Source of the DNA: RGIG5952 sp045603485
GTDB lineage: Bacteria > Verrucomicrobiota > Kiritimatiellia > RFP12 > JAAYLN01
Length of the DNA: 50,865 nt
Direction: 5' to 3'
Assembly: GCA_045603485.1 (NCBI GenBank)
Contig: JAZUMF010000010.1
Location: forward strand, 1-50,865
Shown here piece after piece: positions 7,927 to 16,850 of this stretch. Made by a program: the position numbers and the translations under genes. Each line of letters begins with the position of its first letter. Position 1 is the stretch's first letter. The notes under the pieces are model-generated. The model made no database searches and was not told where the DNA came from. It saw nothing but the letters and a program-made list of their open reading frames with translations.

Positions 7927-10900
7927 TCAACTGAGGCGAAGGAATGGGCCTGTTTCAGATTTGGCGACAATTGGGTTGAGTACCGCCAAAGCTAGAATCA
8001 CATCGTCAACGAGGCAGGTATGGACATCAATATGTTTTCCGCGCAGATGCGGGAATGGGTTGAGCCAGAGCTTTGTCGCTTCCATTTCAACCTTGCCTGT
8101 GGTTTGCTCAAACGCTTTTGCGCATAAATCGCGCGGTCCGTAGCGCAGACCAGTTCCAAGAGCCTTGGAAAGCGCTTCTTTTGCGCACCAAAAGCGGAAG
8201 AGTGTTGTTTCTCCATCTCCGCTTTCTGCGGCGATTTCCTGCTCCAGCTGCGAGAATGCCGAGGATGCGAATTCTTCACTTATAGTTCGTCCGCGAATTT
8301 CAATGTCGATTCCGAGCGAGGCATTCGGTGCCGCCGCTGCAATCGCAAAGCCTGGCGTATGGGTGATGGAGATATCCATTTGTGCACCGCAGTGTTTACG
8401 CCATTGCCCTTGCGGGCTGGGCTTTCCTGCCTCATCTGATTCGATTCTTATGTCAGATGCCCCTAATTTGCGCCCATAGCGGGCCAGTAGACATTTGCGA
8501 ACGGCGTCTTTTGCCGCAATGCGCCCATGCAACCATTCTTGCCGCCTGGACAATGAGAGTGTCGCAATGTCGTGCCATTTGTCTAGCTCGATTGGGGAGA
8601 GTGTGAGGTGTGCCGTTATTTTCATGCGGATTTCTTCATCTTCGTCCGCTTCGTCAAATTTTCCGATTTTGCAGCAGAATACTTCATGCGGCAATGTCGG
8701 CATCGTTGACTTTGGAACATCTACAGCAAAGAAATCGGTAAGAGGGTGGAGTAATTCCCTATGGAACTCTGGTTGAATGCGTATGATTCTGTTTTGGCAA
8801 TTTGTCAATCTTGCTATTACGCGCTGCTCTTTATCGATGACTTCTGCTGTTGCGGCGGCATATCGGGCATCCTGTTTCAGCGGATTTGCCTTTAGATTGA
8901 CATCAAAGGGAGTCCACTCTGTCTGAGGTGGTGCGAAGAATTCTATCTTTTCGCAAGTTTCGGGGAAGTGCAGCAGACCGTTTGCGGGTTCAAGAGAGTG
9001 TCTGGCGGCAAGTATGTCTGAGATTGTGACAAGTATTATCGGCGATACCGAGAAGCATGGGGATGTGGATGCTCTAATTATGCCACTTCTGGGCGGTAAA
9101 ATACATTCTGCTCTAAGGCCGTTTTCTCCCAGTTCGGGGATTGACTTTATGGCACGACAGGCCTCGCCGGAATAGAGGCGTTCGGGGTATAGGTCATAGT
9201 CTTTCCAGGCAACCCGTATCGGATTTTTAAGTGAAATCGGAGCTGGCGACGGAGACTGCGGATAGGTGTCGGCAAGGAAAATCGTACAAGTTGACAACTC
9301 TTCGCTTGATGTTGATAATGGCGACGGCTGTTTTTGTGCCGTGACTTCAATGGCGATTGCGCCTTTTTGCGGTTGCCTGATATTTTTTTGCGCCTGTATT
9401 TTTACAGTCAGGGCGTCTCCAGATATTGTATGGAGGCTGCCAATCTTGAGATTTTCAATGGCATATACGATTTTTTCGGGATAGAGTTTTCGGGCTGTCT
9501 CAGCCATTATTTCAAGAAAGAGCTCTACGGGAAGTTGAAGCAAACCTCGGGCGTTTTTGTTGAATGCCGAGATAGGACCTGAAGATAGGGCACGATCAAG
9601 AAGATATGGGAAATCGGTAGTTGATATGTTAAGTGTCAAATCAATGCGCTCTTCAGGTGTGAAGCGGACAATTTCGGCATAATTGAGACATGGGAAATCA
9701 AGTCTTCCGGGTGTTTCATTCTGATCGTTCTGCTTTGACGATGATTGAGGCTGAAGTGCTGCAGCTGTCAGCCCTTGGGGGATTGCAGCGTCGGCAAATG
9801 AGGGCAGTGTGCGTGGAAGGCTTACCTTCTTTATCCTTTGCTCGGTAGGGAATATGCCGGGATGATCAAAGTCTAATTTTACAGAGTTGCGACCTCGATG
9901 GAGTTGCGACAGGTCGATTTCCGCACCATGGCTTACAAGTGCGGCAAGCGTATGGTGAAATTGGAGCATGTCAGGGCGGTGTCCGCGATTTGCCGCCAGT
10001 GCTAAATGAGGTTTATGGCGTAATGTGGCGGCTACGCAGGTTGTCAGAACTCCTCTTGCTCCAAGTTCTACAAAGACACGATAGCCGTCATCGTAAAGCT
10101 TCTCGATTGTTTTGGAAATGCTTAGAGGACTTAGCCATTGCTCTGCTGCGGTATTTACTATTTCTTGCAGAGAGCCTGAAATTCTATCTGCGGTTTTGCA
10201 GGAATATACGGGGATGGAGGGCTCGCAGGAAACAGCGGACTCGTAAAATTCGGTAAAGCGCTGTTTATATGGCGCCATCTTTGGAGTATGGAACGGCTTG
10301 GTGACAGTAGGCAGGCGTCTAAATGATATTGACTCTTGAGCCAATGCTTCCTCAATATTTTTTGCCGCATGAGCATCAACAGAAACAGTAAACAGTTCGG
10401 GAGTTTGATCGCATGCAATTATTGCCTGGTCTCCAAATCTTGAAAATATCGCTTCAAGTCTTTCGCGGTCTGCGCATACTACCGACAAGTTTACGCAATT
10501 TGCGACCAACTTTTCGTTAGTTGTGATGTCAGATATGAGCTTAAAGCCTCCGCCGAGCATTGTAATGCGGTTTCGCTTTTCGGGGAGAACTATCGCTCCG
10601 GCACATTCGAGGGCGATTATTTCACCGACGCCGACACCCATTACCGCATCAGGCATTATCCCTAATTGCCGAAAGAGGAAGTGCAGGGCGGTGTCGGCGG
10701 CCATAACTCCTTGAATCGTTTGAGCCGTACCCAATGCGGCGCTCGTAGAGGCGTCGGACATCGGATATATCCAACGACTTGGAAGTATTACACTCTTTTT
10801 GTTCACCTCCAAATCGTGGATTGATGAGGCAACGGCTGTATCGGCAGCATCAAAGGCAGCACGGCAGGCAGGGAAGTGTAGAGTCAAATCGCGGAGCATG

Positions 10901-11268
10901 TCGGGATATTGCGATCCCTCTCCCGGGAATATAAAAACGGTACGACCGGGAGCAGGACACATATCCGTACCGATATAAACACCTTTTGTAAAGGCATTGC
11001 GTTTGTTTCCGCTTTCAAGACGCCTCTTCGCCATGTCAAATTTATCGAGCAAATCCTGAATCGATGTTGCGACAATGGCGATTTTTGAATGAGAGTCTCT
11101 TGCTTCTAACGCCGTTGTATATGCAATATCCCGGAGCTTTACATTTGGAGTCTCTTTTAGAAAAGCGGCAACCCTGTCTATGGCATCAGGAATGGCATAT
11201 TCAGCCTCGGCGCCAATTACAATAAGCTCACTGCGGAGTTCGTCATTGATATGTGTTTTAGAGTTCAT
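7927..11268 (-). CDS. Polyketide synthase-like fusion: degenerate AT, degenerate DH, phosphopantetheinyl transferase
   Basis: A 1113-residue protein. Residues ~110-460 are an acyltransferase fold: FPGEGSQY at 114-121 and the His motif FHTPKM (H327) are kept, but the nucleophile motif GHSxG reads GVGVG at 211-215, so the Ser position is Gly213. Residues ~540-840 look like a double hot-dog polyketide dehydratase; the His position is Arg559 (YLLDRALSSG) and the Asp position is Val747 (SPIILVTISD). Residues ~890-1100 are a 4'-phosphopantetheinyl transferase with GIDIE at 986-990 and WCAKEALSK at 1027-1035, both intact. No acyl carrier motif (DSL) is present. The domain order recalls enediyne PKS (AT-ACP-KR-DH-PPTase) without ACP and KR. 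It starts two bases after the ketosynthase-like gene. A scaffold role, or a partner role for synthases encoded elsewhere, is inference. Confidence 0.75.
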   Translation of the reverse strand: MNSKTHINDELRSELIVIGAEAEYAIPDAIDRVAAFLKETPNVKLRDIAYTTALEARDSHSKIAIVATSIQDLLDKFDMAKRRLESGNKRNAFTKGVYIGTDMCPAPGRTVFIFPGEGSQYPDMLRDLTLHFPACRAAFDAADTAVASSIHDLEVNKKSVILPSRWIYPMSDASTSAALGTAQTIQGVMAADTALHFLFRQLGIMPDAVMGVGVGEIIALECAGAIVLPEKRNRITMLGGGFKLISDITTNEKLVANCVNLSVVCADRERLEAIFSRFGDQAIIACDQTPELFTVSVDAHAAKNIEEALAQESISFRRLPTVTKPFHTPKMAPYKQRFTEFYESAVSCEPSIPVYSCKTADRISGSLQEIVNTAAEQWLSPLSISKTIEKLYDDGYRVFVELGARGVLTTCVAATLRHKPHLALAANRGHRPDMLQFHHTLAALVSHGAEIDLSQLHRGRNSVKLDFDHPGIFPTEQRIKKVSLPRTLPSFADAAIPQGLTAAALQPQSSSKQNDQNETPGRLDFPCLNYAEIVRFTPEERIDLTLNISTTDFPYLLDRALSSGPISAFNKNARGLLQLPVELFLEIMAETARKLYPEKIVYAIENLKIGSLHTISGDALTVKIQAQKNIRQPQKGAIAIEVTAQKQPSPLSTSSEELSTCTIFLADTYPQSPSPAPISLKNPIRVAWKDYDLYPERLYSGEACRAIKSIPELGENGLRAECILPPRSGIIRASTSPCFSVSPIILVTISDILAARHSLEPANGLLHFPETCEKIEFFAPPQTEWTPFDVNLKANPLKQDARYAAATAEVIDKEQRVIARLTNCQNRIIRIQPEFHRELLHPLTDFFAVDVPKSTMPTLPHEVFCCKIGKFDEADEDEEIRMKITAHLTLSPIELDKWHDIATLSLSRRQEWLHGRIAAKDAVRKCLLARYGRKLGASDIRIESDEAGKPSPQGQWRKHCGAQMDISITHTPGFAIAAAAPNASLGIDIEIRGRTISEEFASSAFSQLEQEIAAESGDGETTLFRFWCAKEALSKALGTGLRYGPRDLCAKAFEQTTGKVEMEATKLWLNPFPHLRGKHIDVHTCLVDDVILALAVLNPIVAKSETGPFLRLS

Positions 11269-11270
11269 GA

Positions 11271-12665
11271 CTATGACGATTGCTCCAATAACAGGTGGGC
11301 AGAAGATCTCCCGAAGGCTATAGCTGATACTCCTGCGCGTCTGGCAGGACCGGCATCATTGTGAATCCAAGGGCGTGGGCGTGGATTAAGATAAAACGGG
11401 GTTTCTGCGAGTTTGAGATAGTCTGCGGCCTTGCCCGCCTCTTGGGAAGGCGGTATTACACGGTGATAGAGGGAAAGGGCAGCCTTTATGGTGCCTGCAA
11501 TTCCAGATGCGGCTGCGGTATGACCTATCAGTGCCTTCACTGAACCTAACGCGATTGATTCAGGCGGTAATTGCGATGGTGTCCCAAGGATGGCGTTTAC
11601 AGCCTTTACTTCGGCCTTGTCGAAAGATGGGATTCCGGTGCCGTTCGCCTCAAGCAGACCAAAGGTGTCCAATTCTGTCGGTAACCTGCTCCAGGTTTTC
11701 TTGATGGCAGATGCCAGACCTCCGTCGATGTGCATAGAATTGCCATCTGACGCAATATCGCAAGCTCGGATGATTGCGTATATGCGGTCGCCGGCCTTTA
11801 GAGCGTCGGAATGGCGCTTTAATGCCAAAAATCCGCCACCCTCGCCAGGTAATGAACCATTGGCATCTTTGCCGAATGGATGGATGGTTCCGTTTTTGGA
11901 AAGAACGCCCAATCGGCTGTATGGCATTAATGCCGCGGGGGTGACAAGCCCTTGTATCGCCCCTGCTAAAACCAAGTCGGCTCTTCCCAAAATAAGGGCG
12001 TCACAAGCGGCCTGAATCGCCACATGCGAAGAAATCTCACCTCGATCAACACAAAATGTGGAGCCGCAGATATTACACTTGTCGGCGATAGCCGAGGCTA
12101 TTGTGTGTTGGAAGAGATTTATGGTGTTACGCGAGTCGTAATCAGGCAGTGACGCTATAAAGTTTTTGTTGAGGGTGTCAAAATCGCTAGAGGAACCGTG
12201 AGGGAAGCATCTTCTGATAACCTCCATGGTTTGGTCAACAACGAAAGCGTGCTGACACCACCCGACAATAGAAGGAGTTATGGTAGGAGAATAGCCAATA
12301 ATCGCAGAAATCCGATCTCTTGGCAATGCAGCCGCATTTTCTCCGGCATCGCGTAGGGCATTCAGGGCTAGCTCTACGGCAAGAGGAAATTCCGGATTCG
12401 TACCGACAAGCGCACTCTGCGGCAAATTCAGTGATGTTCCGCGAACCTGCCAAAGGTCATTTAGATAACCGCCGTTAAGGGTTGTTATTCTGCGAAAAGA
12501 GTCTGCGTCCTCATGAAGATAGCGTTCTGCAGATTTATCCTGATATGGTGTAATTGCCGGAGCGCCCTTGAGGATACGAAGCCAGTAGGCCTTCAAGTCT
12601 TCGCTTCCGGCAAAACGGCAAGACATTCCCACAATAGCTATGAAATGATCTCGCGCGTCTTGCAT
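11271..12665 (-). CDS. Ketosynthase-like (chain-length-factor-like) protein lacking the catalytic Cys
   Basis: A 464-residue thiolase-fold ketosynthase of type I PKS or PUFA-synthase kind: IAIVGMSCRFAG at the N-terminus, LPGEGGGFLALKR near 272-284 and GSVKALIGHTAAASG at 374-388. The active-site Cys of the D-T-A-C-S-S-S motif is Glu210 (CVDRGEISSH), and the first catalytic His of E-A-H-G-T-G is Asn341 (LEANGTG). His382 and Lys377 remain. Such changes fit a chain-length-factor-like or otherwise non-condensing partner. The start has GAGG five bases upstream, and the gene lies 22 bases after the dehydrogenase and two bases before the AT/DH/PPTase gene. No active ketosynthase is in the window. Confidence 0.8.
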   Translation of the reverse strand: MQDARDHFIAIVGMSCRFAGSEDLKAYWLRILKGAPAITPYQDKSAERYLHEDADSFRRITTLNGGYLNDLWQVRGTSLNLPQSALVGTNPEFPLAVELALNALRDAGENAAALPRDRISAIIGYSPTITPSIVGWCQHAFVVDQTMEVIRRCFPHGSSSDFDTLNKNFIASLPDYDSRNTINLFQHTIASAIADKCNICGSTFCVDRGEISSHVAIQAACDALILGRADLVLAGAIQGLVTPAALMPYSRLGVLSKNGTIHPFGKDANGSLPGEGGGFLALKRHSDALKAGDRIYAIIRACDIASDGNSMHIDGGLASAIKKTWSRLPTELDTFGLLEANGTGIPSFDKAEVKAVNAILGTPSQLPPESIALGSVKALIGHTAAASGIAGTIKAALSLYHRVIPPSQEAGKAADYLKLAETPFYLNPRPRPWIHNDAGPARRAGVSAIAFGRSSAHLLLEQSS

Positions 12666-12687
12666 TGGTTCCTCGCCTCTTCCTTGA

Positions 12688-13695
12688 TTATGCCATTGTA
12701 GCTAGCATCTCAAGAGTAACCTCATACTTTGAGGCTTCGCCGCGCTTGATACGGCGAAACTCGTCAACCATAAGTTGAGACATCCGATGCACCTCGTCGC
12801 CGCTACTTCCTGCGATATGGGGGGTCAATATTACATTTGGCATTGAATAGAAAGGATGTCCGTCAACAGGAGGCTCGGGCATTGTTACATCAAGAATGGC
12901 CCAGCGAGTGGGCTTTTCCTTCAAAGCGCGGATGAGGTCATCTTCAACAACCTGAGCACCTCTACCTGTGTTGATAAAGGTTGTGTTGTCACCCATAAGA
13001 GAGAAGTGCTCGTATGTAAGCATACCTTGGGTTTGAGCATTATTCGCCAAATGGTTGGAGATGGTTTGGCAAGTTTCAAAGATTTCCTTTAGGTCGCACT
13101 TGACAACACCTGCTTTTTCGGCGGCCTCGTCAGGATAGAATGGGTCAAAGACCTTAACCTTAAGGTTGTAGTTCTGGCGTAAGGCGGCAATGACGCCCTT
13201 GCCAATCATGCCAGCGCCGAGAATGCCGACCGTGCAGCCGTAGTTGCCTGGAAATGTTTTGAATATTTTAAAGGCGTCGGCGCGAGATTTGTTGTCCCTA
13301 ATTACTGCAGAGGATTGGAAAAAGCCTTTGTTTGCAAGGATAATTTGCGATACCGCATATTCAATTACAGGAACTGCATTTGCCGCGGCGGCACTGAATA
13401 TCCTGACTCCACTTTCAAGGAAAGGACGGGCAAAGTGCTGCACGCTTCCGGCGGCATAAAAAATAGTCTTGAGCGAGGGGAAGCATTTAACTATTTCTTC
13501 CTTGGTGAAAGGAGTCATACCCCAAGTTGAAAAGACAGTTTCAACATCGGCAAAATAAGCAGGGTCATCTAAAATGTCCTGCTTCTTGAAAAATTGCGGA
13601 AATAGACCTGCTTCAAAGGTCAAATCCTGCACCTGCCTGCCCGTGTAGACAAGCTTGAGATAGTTTTCCTTGTCAGATAAAAAGATCGCCTTCAT
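12688..13695 (-). CDS. D-isomer-specific 2-hydroxyacid dehydrogenase family protein
   Basis: A 335-residue NAD-dependent dehydrogenase. The Rossmann motif is VGILGAGMIGKGV; INTGRGAQVVE supplies the catalytic Arg, DVTMPEPPVDGHPF the Glu region and LTPHIAGSSGDE the catalytic His. It would interconvert a 2-keto acid and a D-2-hydroxy acid; its substrate is not evident. The start has GAGGA nine bases upstream. It is the first gene of the run leading into the polyketide-synthase-like pair, which may point to a related acid substrate, but this could equally be simple cotranscription. Confidence 0.85.
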   Translation of the reverse strand: MKAIFLSDKENYLKLVYTGRQVQDLTFEAGLFPQFFKKQDILDDPAYFADVETVFSTWGMTPFTKEEIVKCFPSLKTIFYAAGSVQHFARPFLESGVRIFSAAAANAVPVIEYAVSQIILANKGFFQSSAVIRDNKSRADAFKIFKTFPGNYGCTVGILGAGMIGKGVIAALRQNYNLKVKVFDPFYPDEAAEKAGVVKCDLKEIFETCQTISNHLANNAQTQGMLTYEHFSLMGDNTTFINTGRGAQVVEDDLIRALKEKPTRWAILDVTMPEPPVDGHPFYSMPNVILTPHIAGSSGDEVHRMSQLMVDEFRRIKRGEASKYEVTLEMLATMA

Positions 13696-13780
13696 AATAA
13701 ATTCGTCCTCAAACCAAAAATAGTCTACAGATATTCTACCAAAATTTTCAGATAAATCCTATATTCAGGTCTTGCGAAGC

Positions 13781-14767
13781 TCAATTTGAAGTGTTTTCGT
13801 TTGTTGCGTTAAAATATTTGTGAGCAACTAACCAGCCAATAATTTTTTCTTGCTTTTTATCCTTAAATTGCTCAACAAACCGATTAGCGTTTCTAATTAT
13901 TTCAAGCGCTTCATCCTCATGCTCTATATAGTAGTTCACTCTTTCAACGGCATCTGAGTAATCGTCGGCAATTTCAATGTAATGGACATTGGGTATCAAT
14001 TTACCCTCCATAAACCATGTTTCATATTTTGGTCTGGGCATTACAGCGATAGAGTTTGAAGACATAACCCACTTTAGGCTCGTACAGACATCGTTTCCCT
14101 CAATACATAAGACAAATTTGTTCTTCAACTGTTCAGCCAAGGAAATCTTACCTGCCAGCCATTCCTTATTGTCATGAGAGGGTTCTGTGCTAGTATCACC
14201 CAAATTAAACATCGGGTGGTTAAAGTATTTTTCAAAGAAATCGATCCGGTGAGGTTTTAATGCTATTTTCCCTCTAAAGATTACGGAATTTGCCTTTTGG
14301 GTATACGGAATATCTCTTTTTATAAAATTAAAATGGCGAATTGAATTTAACTTTAGAAGTACAGAATTACTGTTATCTCCGGCAATCGGGCGGCTTTTTA
14401 CAAAGGTCGGTTCAGGTGGTACGACTGTAATATCTCCAAAGAGCGCATTATATCTGTATTTTTTATCAAAACCTCGTATAGCATTATTCAAGTCGATATA
14501 ATACATTAGTTGATGTTTGCGATGTTTAAAATCACCCACAGAAAGGGCTTTTTTACCCAAAGTGGAATTTTTTGCTTCACCATTAAGTTTATTGTAATAG
14601 TTTACGCGAGACATTATGTAATCATAATTCGGATCATCTTTGATATGTTTAAGTTTTTGTTCGATTTGATAACTAAGTAAGAATCTTGGTGTTAAATGGT
14701 TGATGACTCCATTTACATAGGCGGTAAACTTGGAGTTCCTATCGGAGAAGATTTTAGGGAAATTCAT
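13781..14767 (-). CDS. Glycosyltransferase family 90 (CAP10/LpsA-like)
   Basis: A 328-residue GT90-like protein. Family marks are VIFRGKIALKPHR (sugar-nucleotide loop), KFVLCIEGNDVCTSLKW with an acidic pair followed by a conserved Ser-Leu, and PKYETWFMEGKLIPNVHY near the end. LpsA-type members transfer sugars onto lipopolysaccharide core or O-antigen in Gram-negative bacteria. The gene and its upstream region are visibly more AT-rich and Lys/Asn-rich than neighbouring genes, and a dispersed repeat lies 100 bases upstream, so acquisition by transfer is plausible. No good ribosome binding site was found at the ATG used here. Confidence 0.75.
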   Translation of the reverse strand: MNFPKIFSDRNSKFTAYVNGVINHLTPRFLLSYQIEQKLKHIKDDPNYDYIMSRVNYYNKLNGEAKNSTLGKKALSVGDFKHRKHQLMYYIDLNNAIRGFDKKYRYNALFGDITVVPPEPTFVKSRPIAGDNSNSVLLKLNSIRHFNFIKRDIPYTQKANSVIFRGKIALKPHRIDFFEKYFNHPMFNLGDTSTEPSHDNKEWLAGKISLAEQLKNKFVLCIEGNDVCTSLKWVMSSNSIAVMPRPKYETWFMEGKLIPNVHYIEIADDYSDAVERVNYYIEHEDEALEIIRNANRFVEQFKDKKQEKIIGWLVAHKYFNATNENTSN

Positions 14768-15021
14768 AGTAATGAAGCGCTTCTATTAAACAGAATAAGT
14801 AATTTTAGCAAAATAGTAATTATGATTCAATCTGAAAAAGTTGCTAATATAGGTGGTTGTTCAGTGCAAAATGAGATTACGGTGCGGAACAAAATGTGAG
14901 CGGTAGTTTTGATTTTAACACAAAGATACAAAGACACAAAGTCCCATTTCCTAATCCTGTTTAATCTTGTTAATCCTGTCAAAAAACTCAATCCTAAAAT
15001 CAACACAGAGACACAAAAGTA
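14768..15021. other. Gene-free spacer with repeat-like sequence
   Basis: No gene was found here. The spacer holds one copy of the 26-bp dispersed repeat (14867-14892), followed at 14913-14937 by TTTTAACACAAAGA and further ACAAAGACACAAAG words. Next come near-repeats AATCCTGTTTAATC and TTAATCCTGTC at ~14953-14979, then ACACAGAGACACAAAAG. Similar words are widespread in intergenic DNA of environmental bacteria; here they appear next to the dispersed repeat, as they do near 50351. Confidence 0.6.
14867..14892 (-). repeat. Dispersed 26-bp repeat, copy 1 (inverted)
   Basis: The reverse complement is an exact match to the copies at 50403, 50495 and 50679 (core TTGTTCCGCACCGTAATC followed by TCATTTTG). 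It lies upstream of the GT90 gene and points the opposite way to the four copies at the right end of the window. Confidence 0.9.
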
Positions 15022-15063
15022 AAAAACAATAGCTCAGCGGATGAACGCTGAGCTATTGTTTTT
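15022..15063 (-). terminator. Strong intrinsic terminator after the fucosidase gene
   Basis: A perfect 18-bp stem (5' arm ending AGCTCAGCG, 3' arm starting CGCTGAGCT) closes a GATGAA loop. Runs of A and T flank both sides, so it can end transcription from either strand. It begins 13 bases beyond the fucosidase stop. Confidence 0.9.
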
Positions 15064-15075
15064 ATTTCGCGCTTT

Positions 15076-16080
15076 TTAGTTATCGGCTTTGCCGACAGCA
15101 CGAAGGATGTCAATTGCGGGCCCGGGAATGCGACCGAGGTGGTCGGGACCGACATTCAGGAGGTAGTTTGCTCCAATGCTCTTGAGGTGGCGTTTGATGG
15201 CGATAACCTTTTCGGCGCTCTTCCAATTGTCGTCAAAGTACTTGTAGCCCCAGGTATCATTGAGCGTAGCGGGGGATTCATAAAGCATACCGCCTCGATC
15301 TGTTTCCGGAATGACATTATCGCCCGCTGATTTGTAATCGCCCATATTGTTGCCGATACGGGAGTTAATCAAGGCTCCGGGCTGATGCTTACGGACAAGG
15401 TTGTATAGTTGACGGCTTTGTTCCTGCGAGATTGTGTATGGGCAGTCGAACCAAATAAGGCAAATGTCTCCATATTGGGTTACAATCTCTTCAACCTGTG
15501 GCAGTGCTTTGTTTTCAAAGTAACGGGTGAAGTTTTTAGCTGCGGTGTCGGGGAAGTCCCAGTTGTTTGTCCAATAGCCTTTACCATTGCACCAGGTCTT
15601 GCCTTCTGTGTAGCCGCCGCCATCAGGGTCGCTCCAATCGAGGTCTTGGGAATAGTAAAGACCGAGCTTAATGCCGTGCTTGCGGCAAGCTTCCGCAAGC
15701 TCTCCGATTACATCGCGACCAAACGGGGTGGCATCGACGATGTTGAATGATGATACCTTTGACTTGTACATGGCAAAGCCTTCGTGATGCTTTGATGTGA
15801 CGACTAGGTATTTCATGCCGGCATCGCGGACAAGCTGGACCCATTCATCGGCATTGAAGAGCATTGGGTTGAAGCCTTTTGCAAGGGCATGGTATTCTGC
15901 ATTCGGAATGCGGAAATACTGTTGTGCCCATTCGGCGATTTCGGTCATGCGTTCTCCACGCCATTCACCACCGAGCATTGAGTAGAGGCCCCAATGTACC
16001 ATCATTCCAAATTGCGCTTCTCGAAACCATTTGCGGCTTGCAGCCAATTCGGGTGAAATTGCGTTGTCTGAATTCTCCAT
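15076..16080 (-). CDS. GH29 alpha-L-fucosidase
   Basis: A 334-residue GH29 catalytic domain with no C-terminal accessory module. Visible marks: FGMMVHWGLYS at 24-34, the conserved VTSKHHEGFAMY at 94-105 and the nucleophile Asp212 in CLIWFDCPYT. The end NYLLNVGPDHLGRIP is the usual closing strand. It would release L-fucose from glycans by a retaining mechanism. There is no signal peptide (MENSDNAISP), so it is likely cytoplasmic. The start has a clear AGGAG site. It is downstream of the endonuclease/phosphatase-fold gene and ends at a strong terminator. A fucose-catabolic link to the FucO-like enzyme 30 kb away is inference. Confidence 0.92.
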   Translation of the reverse strand: MENSDNAISPELAASRKWFREAQFGMMVHWGLYSMLGGEWRGERMTEIAEWAQQYFRIPNAEYHALAKGFNPMLFNADEWVQLVRDAGMKYLVVTSKHHEGFAMYKSKVSSFNIVDATPFGRDVIGELAEACRKHGIKLGLYYSQDLDWSDPDGGGYTEGKTWCNGKGYWTNNWDFPDTAAKNFTRYFENKALPQVEEIVTQYGDICLIWFDCPYTISQEQSRQLYNLVRKHQPGALINSRIGNNMGDYKSAGDNVIPETDRGGMLYESPATLNDTWGYKYFDDNWKSAEKVIAIKRHLKSIGANYLLNVGPDHLGRIPGPAIDILRAVGKADN

Positions 16081-16119
16081 TTTTTTTAACTCCTTATTGT
16101 TATGGCTAGAGTTGTGTGG

Positions 16120-16809
16120 TTATAAAAGTTCAATCTTGACTACAACGGGCTTGTGGTCAGAGGAAATGGTGTCGGGGATGACTTCGGCTGAGATTACATT
16201 AACTGACTTTGCATGGGCAGAATCAACGGCGATGTAATCAATAACGCGAGCATTTGAGCCGTGAAATGTAGGTTTGTCAAGAGGTGTAAGAAGCGTGAAA
16301 TCCTTTTTTAACTCCTGAATGAATCGAGAATCTGGATAGGCATTCCAGTCACCGGCAAAAAAGACAGGCTTGTTTGTCGAGGCGGTGATTTCACGAAAGT
16401 GTTCAAGTGCCTTAAAGCGAAATTCCTCGAGAAGTGAAAGATGTGTTCCGCAAAAGATGAAATCATTGAATTCACAGATTGCGATTGAGCGCGGTTCATT
16501 TGGCTCCGGCATATTTACAACAGAGGTGGAAAGCGGTTTTTCCTTTGAAAGGATGGCATTGCCGTAGTCGCCGCCGCTAAAGTCTATCGACTTTGAAAAA
16601 TGCCAGTTGGGAAGAGATTTGATACCATCTGCAAAAATTGCCGGTTCATCAAATTTTCTCGTACGCGTAGTAAATCTGTCAACCTCTTGAAGGGCAATCA
16701 CATCGGGATCTATCTTTGATATGACATCTATCTGTCTTTCAAGGTTGAGAATGTTGTCAATACCCGCTCCGTGGCGGATATTATAGGTTGCTAATGTAAG
16801 GGTTTTCAT
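16120..16809 (-). CDS. Endonuclease/exonuclease/phosphatase family protein
   Basis: A 229-residue EEP-fold hydrolase: TYNIRHGAG at the N-terminus with the Asn ligand, ALQEVDR with the metal-binding Glu, GTHLSLL, FAGDWNAYPDS with the catalytic D-x-N pair and SSDHKPVVV ending in the Asp-His dyad. All catalytic positions are present, so it should cleave a phosphodiester or phosphoester; the substrate is unknown, and short stand-alone members often act on small phospho-compounds. No signal peptide. It has no Shine-Dalgarno sequence; a -10 element six bases before the ATG suggests a leaderless mRNA. Confidence 0.85.
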   Translation of the reverse strand: MKTLTLATYNIRHGAGIDNILNLERQIDVISKIDPDVIALQEVDRFTTRTRKFDEPAIFADGIKSLPNWHFSKSIDFSGGDYGNAILSKEKPLSTSVVNMPEPNEPRSIAICEFNDFIFCGTHLSLLEEFRFKALEHFREITASTNKPVFFAGDWNAYPDSRFIQELKKDFTLLTPLDKPTFHGSNARVIDYIAVDSAHAKSVNVISAEVIPDTISSDHKPVVVKIELL

Positions 16810-16815
16810 AATAAA

Positions 16816-16844
16816 ATTATCTCAAAAACTCTTTCCCGAAGCAA
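16816..16844 (-). promoter_or_regulatory. Predicted promoter giving a leaderless mRNA
   Basis: On the minus strand TTGCTT, a 17-base spacer and GATAAT preceded by TG (extended -10) lie just upstream of the endonuclease/phosphatase-fold gene. Only six bases separate the -10 hexamer from the ATG, so transcription should begin at or next to the start codon. Confidence 0.5.
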
Positions 16845-16850
16845 GGGATT

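Noticed and set aside
11271..12665. Active ketosynthase or KSQ-type decarboxylase
   Set aside because: The Cys position is Glu rather than Cys or Gln and the first His is Asn, so the usual condensation and KSQ chemistry are not expected.
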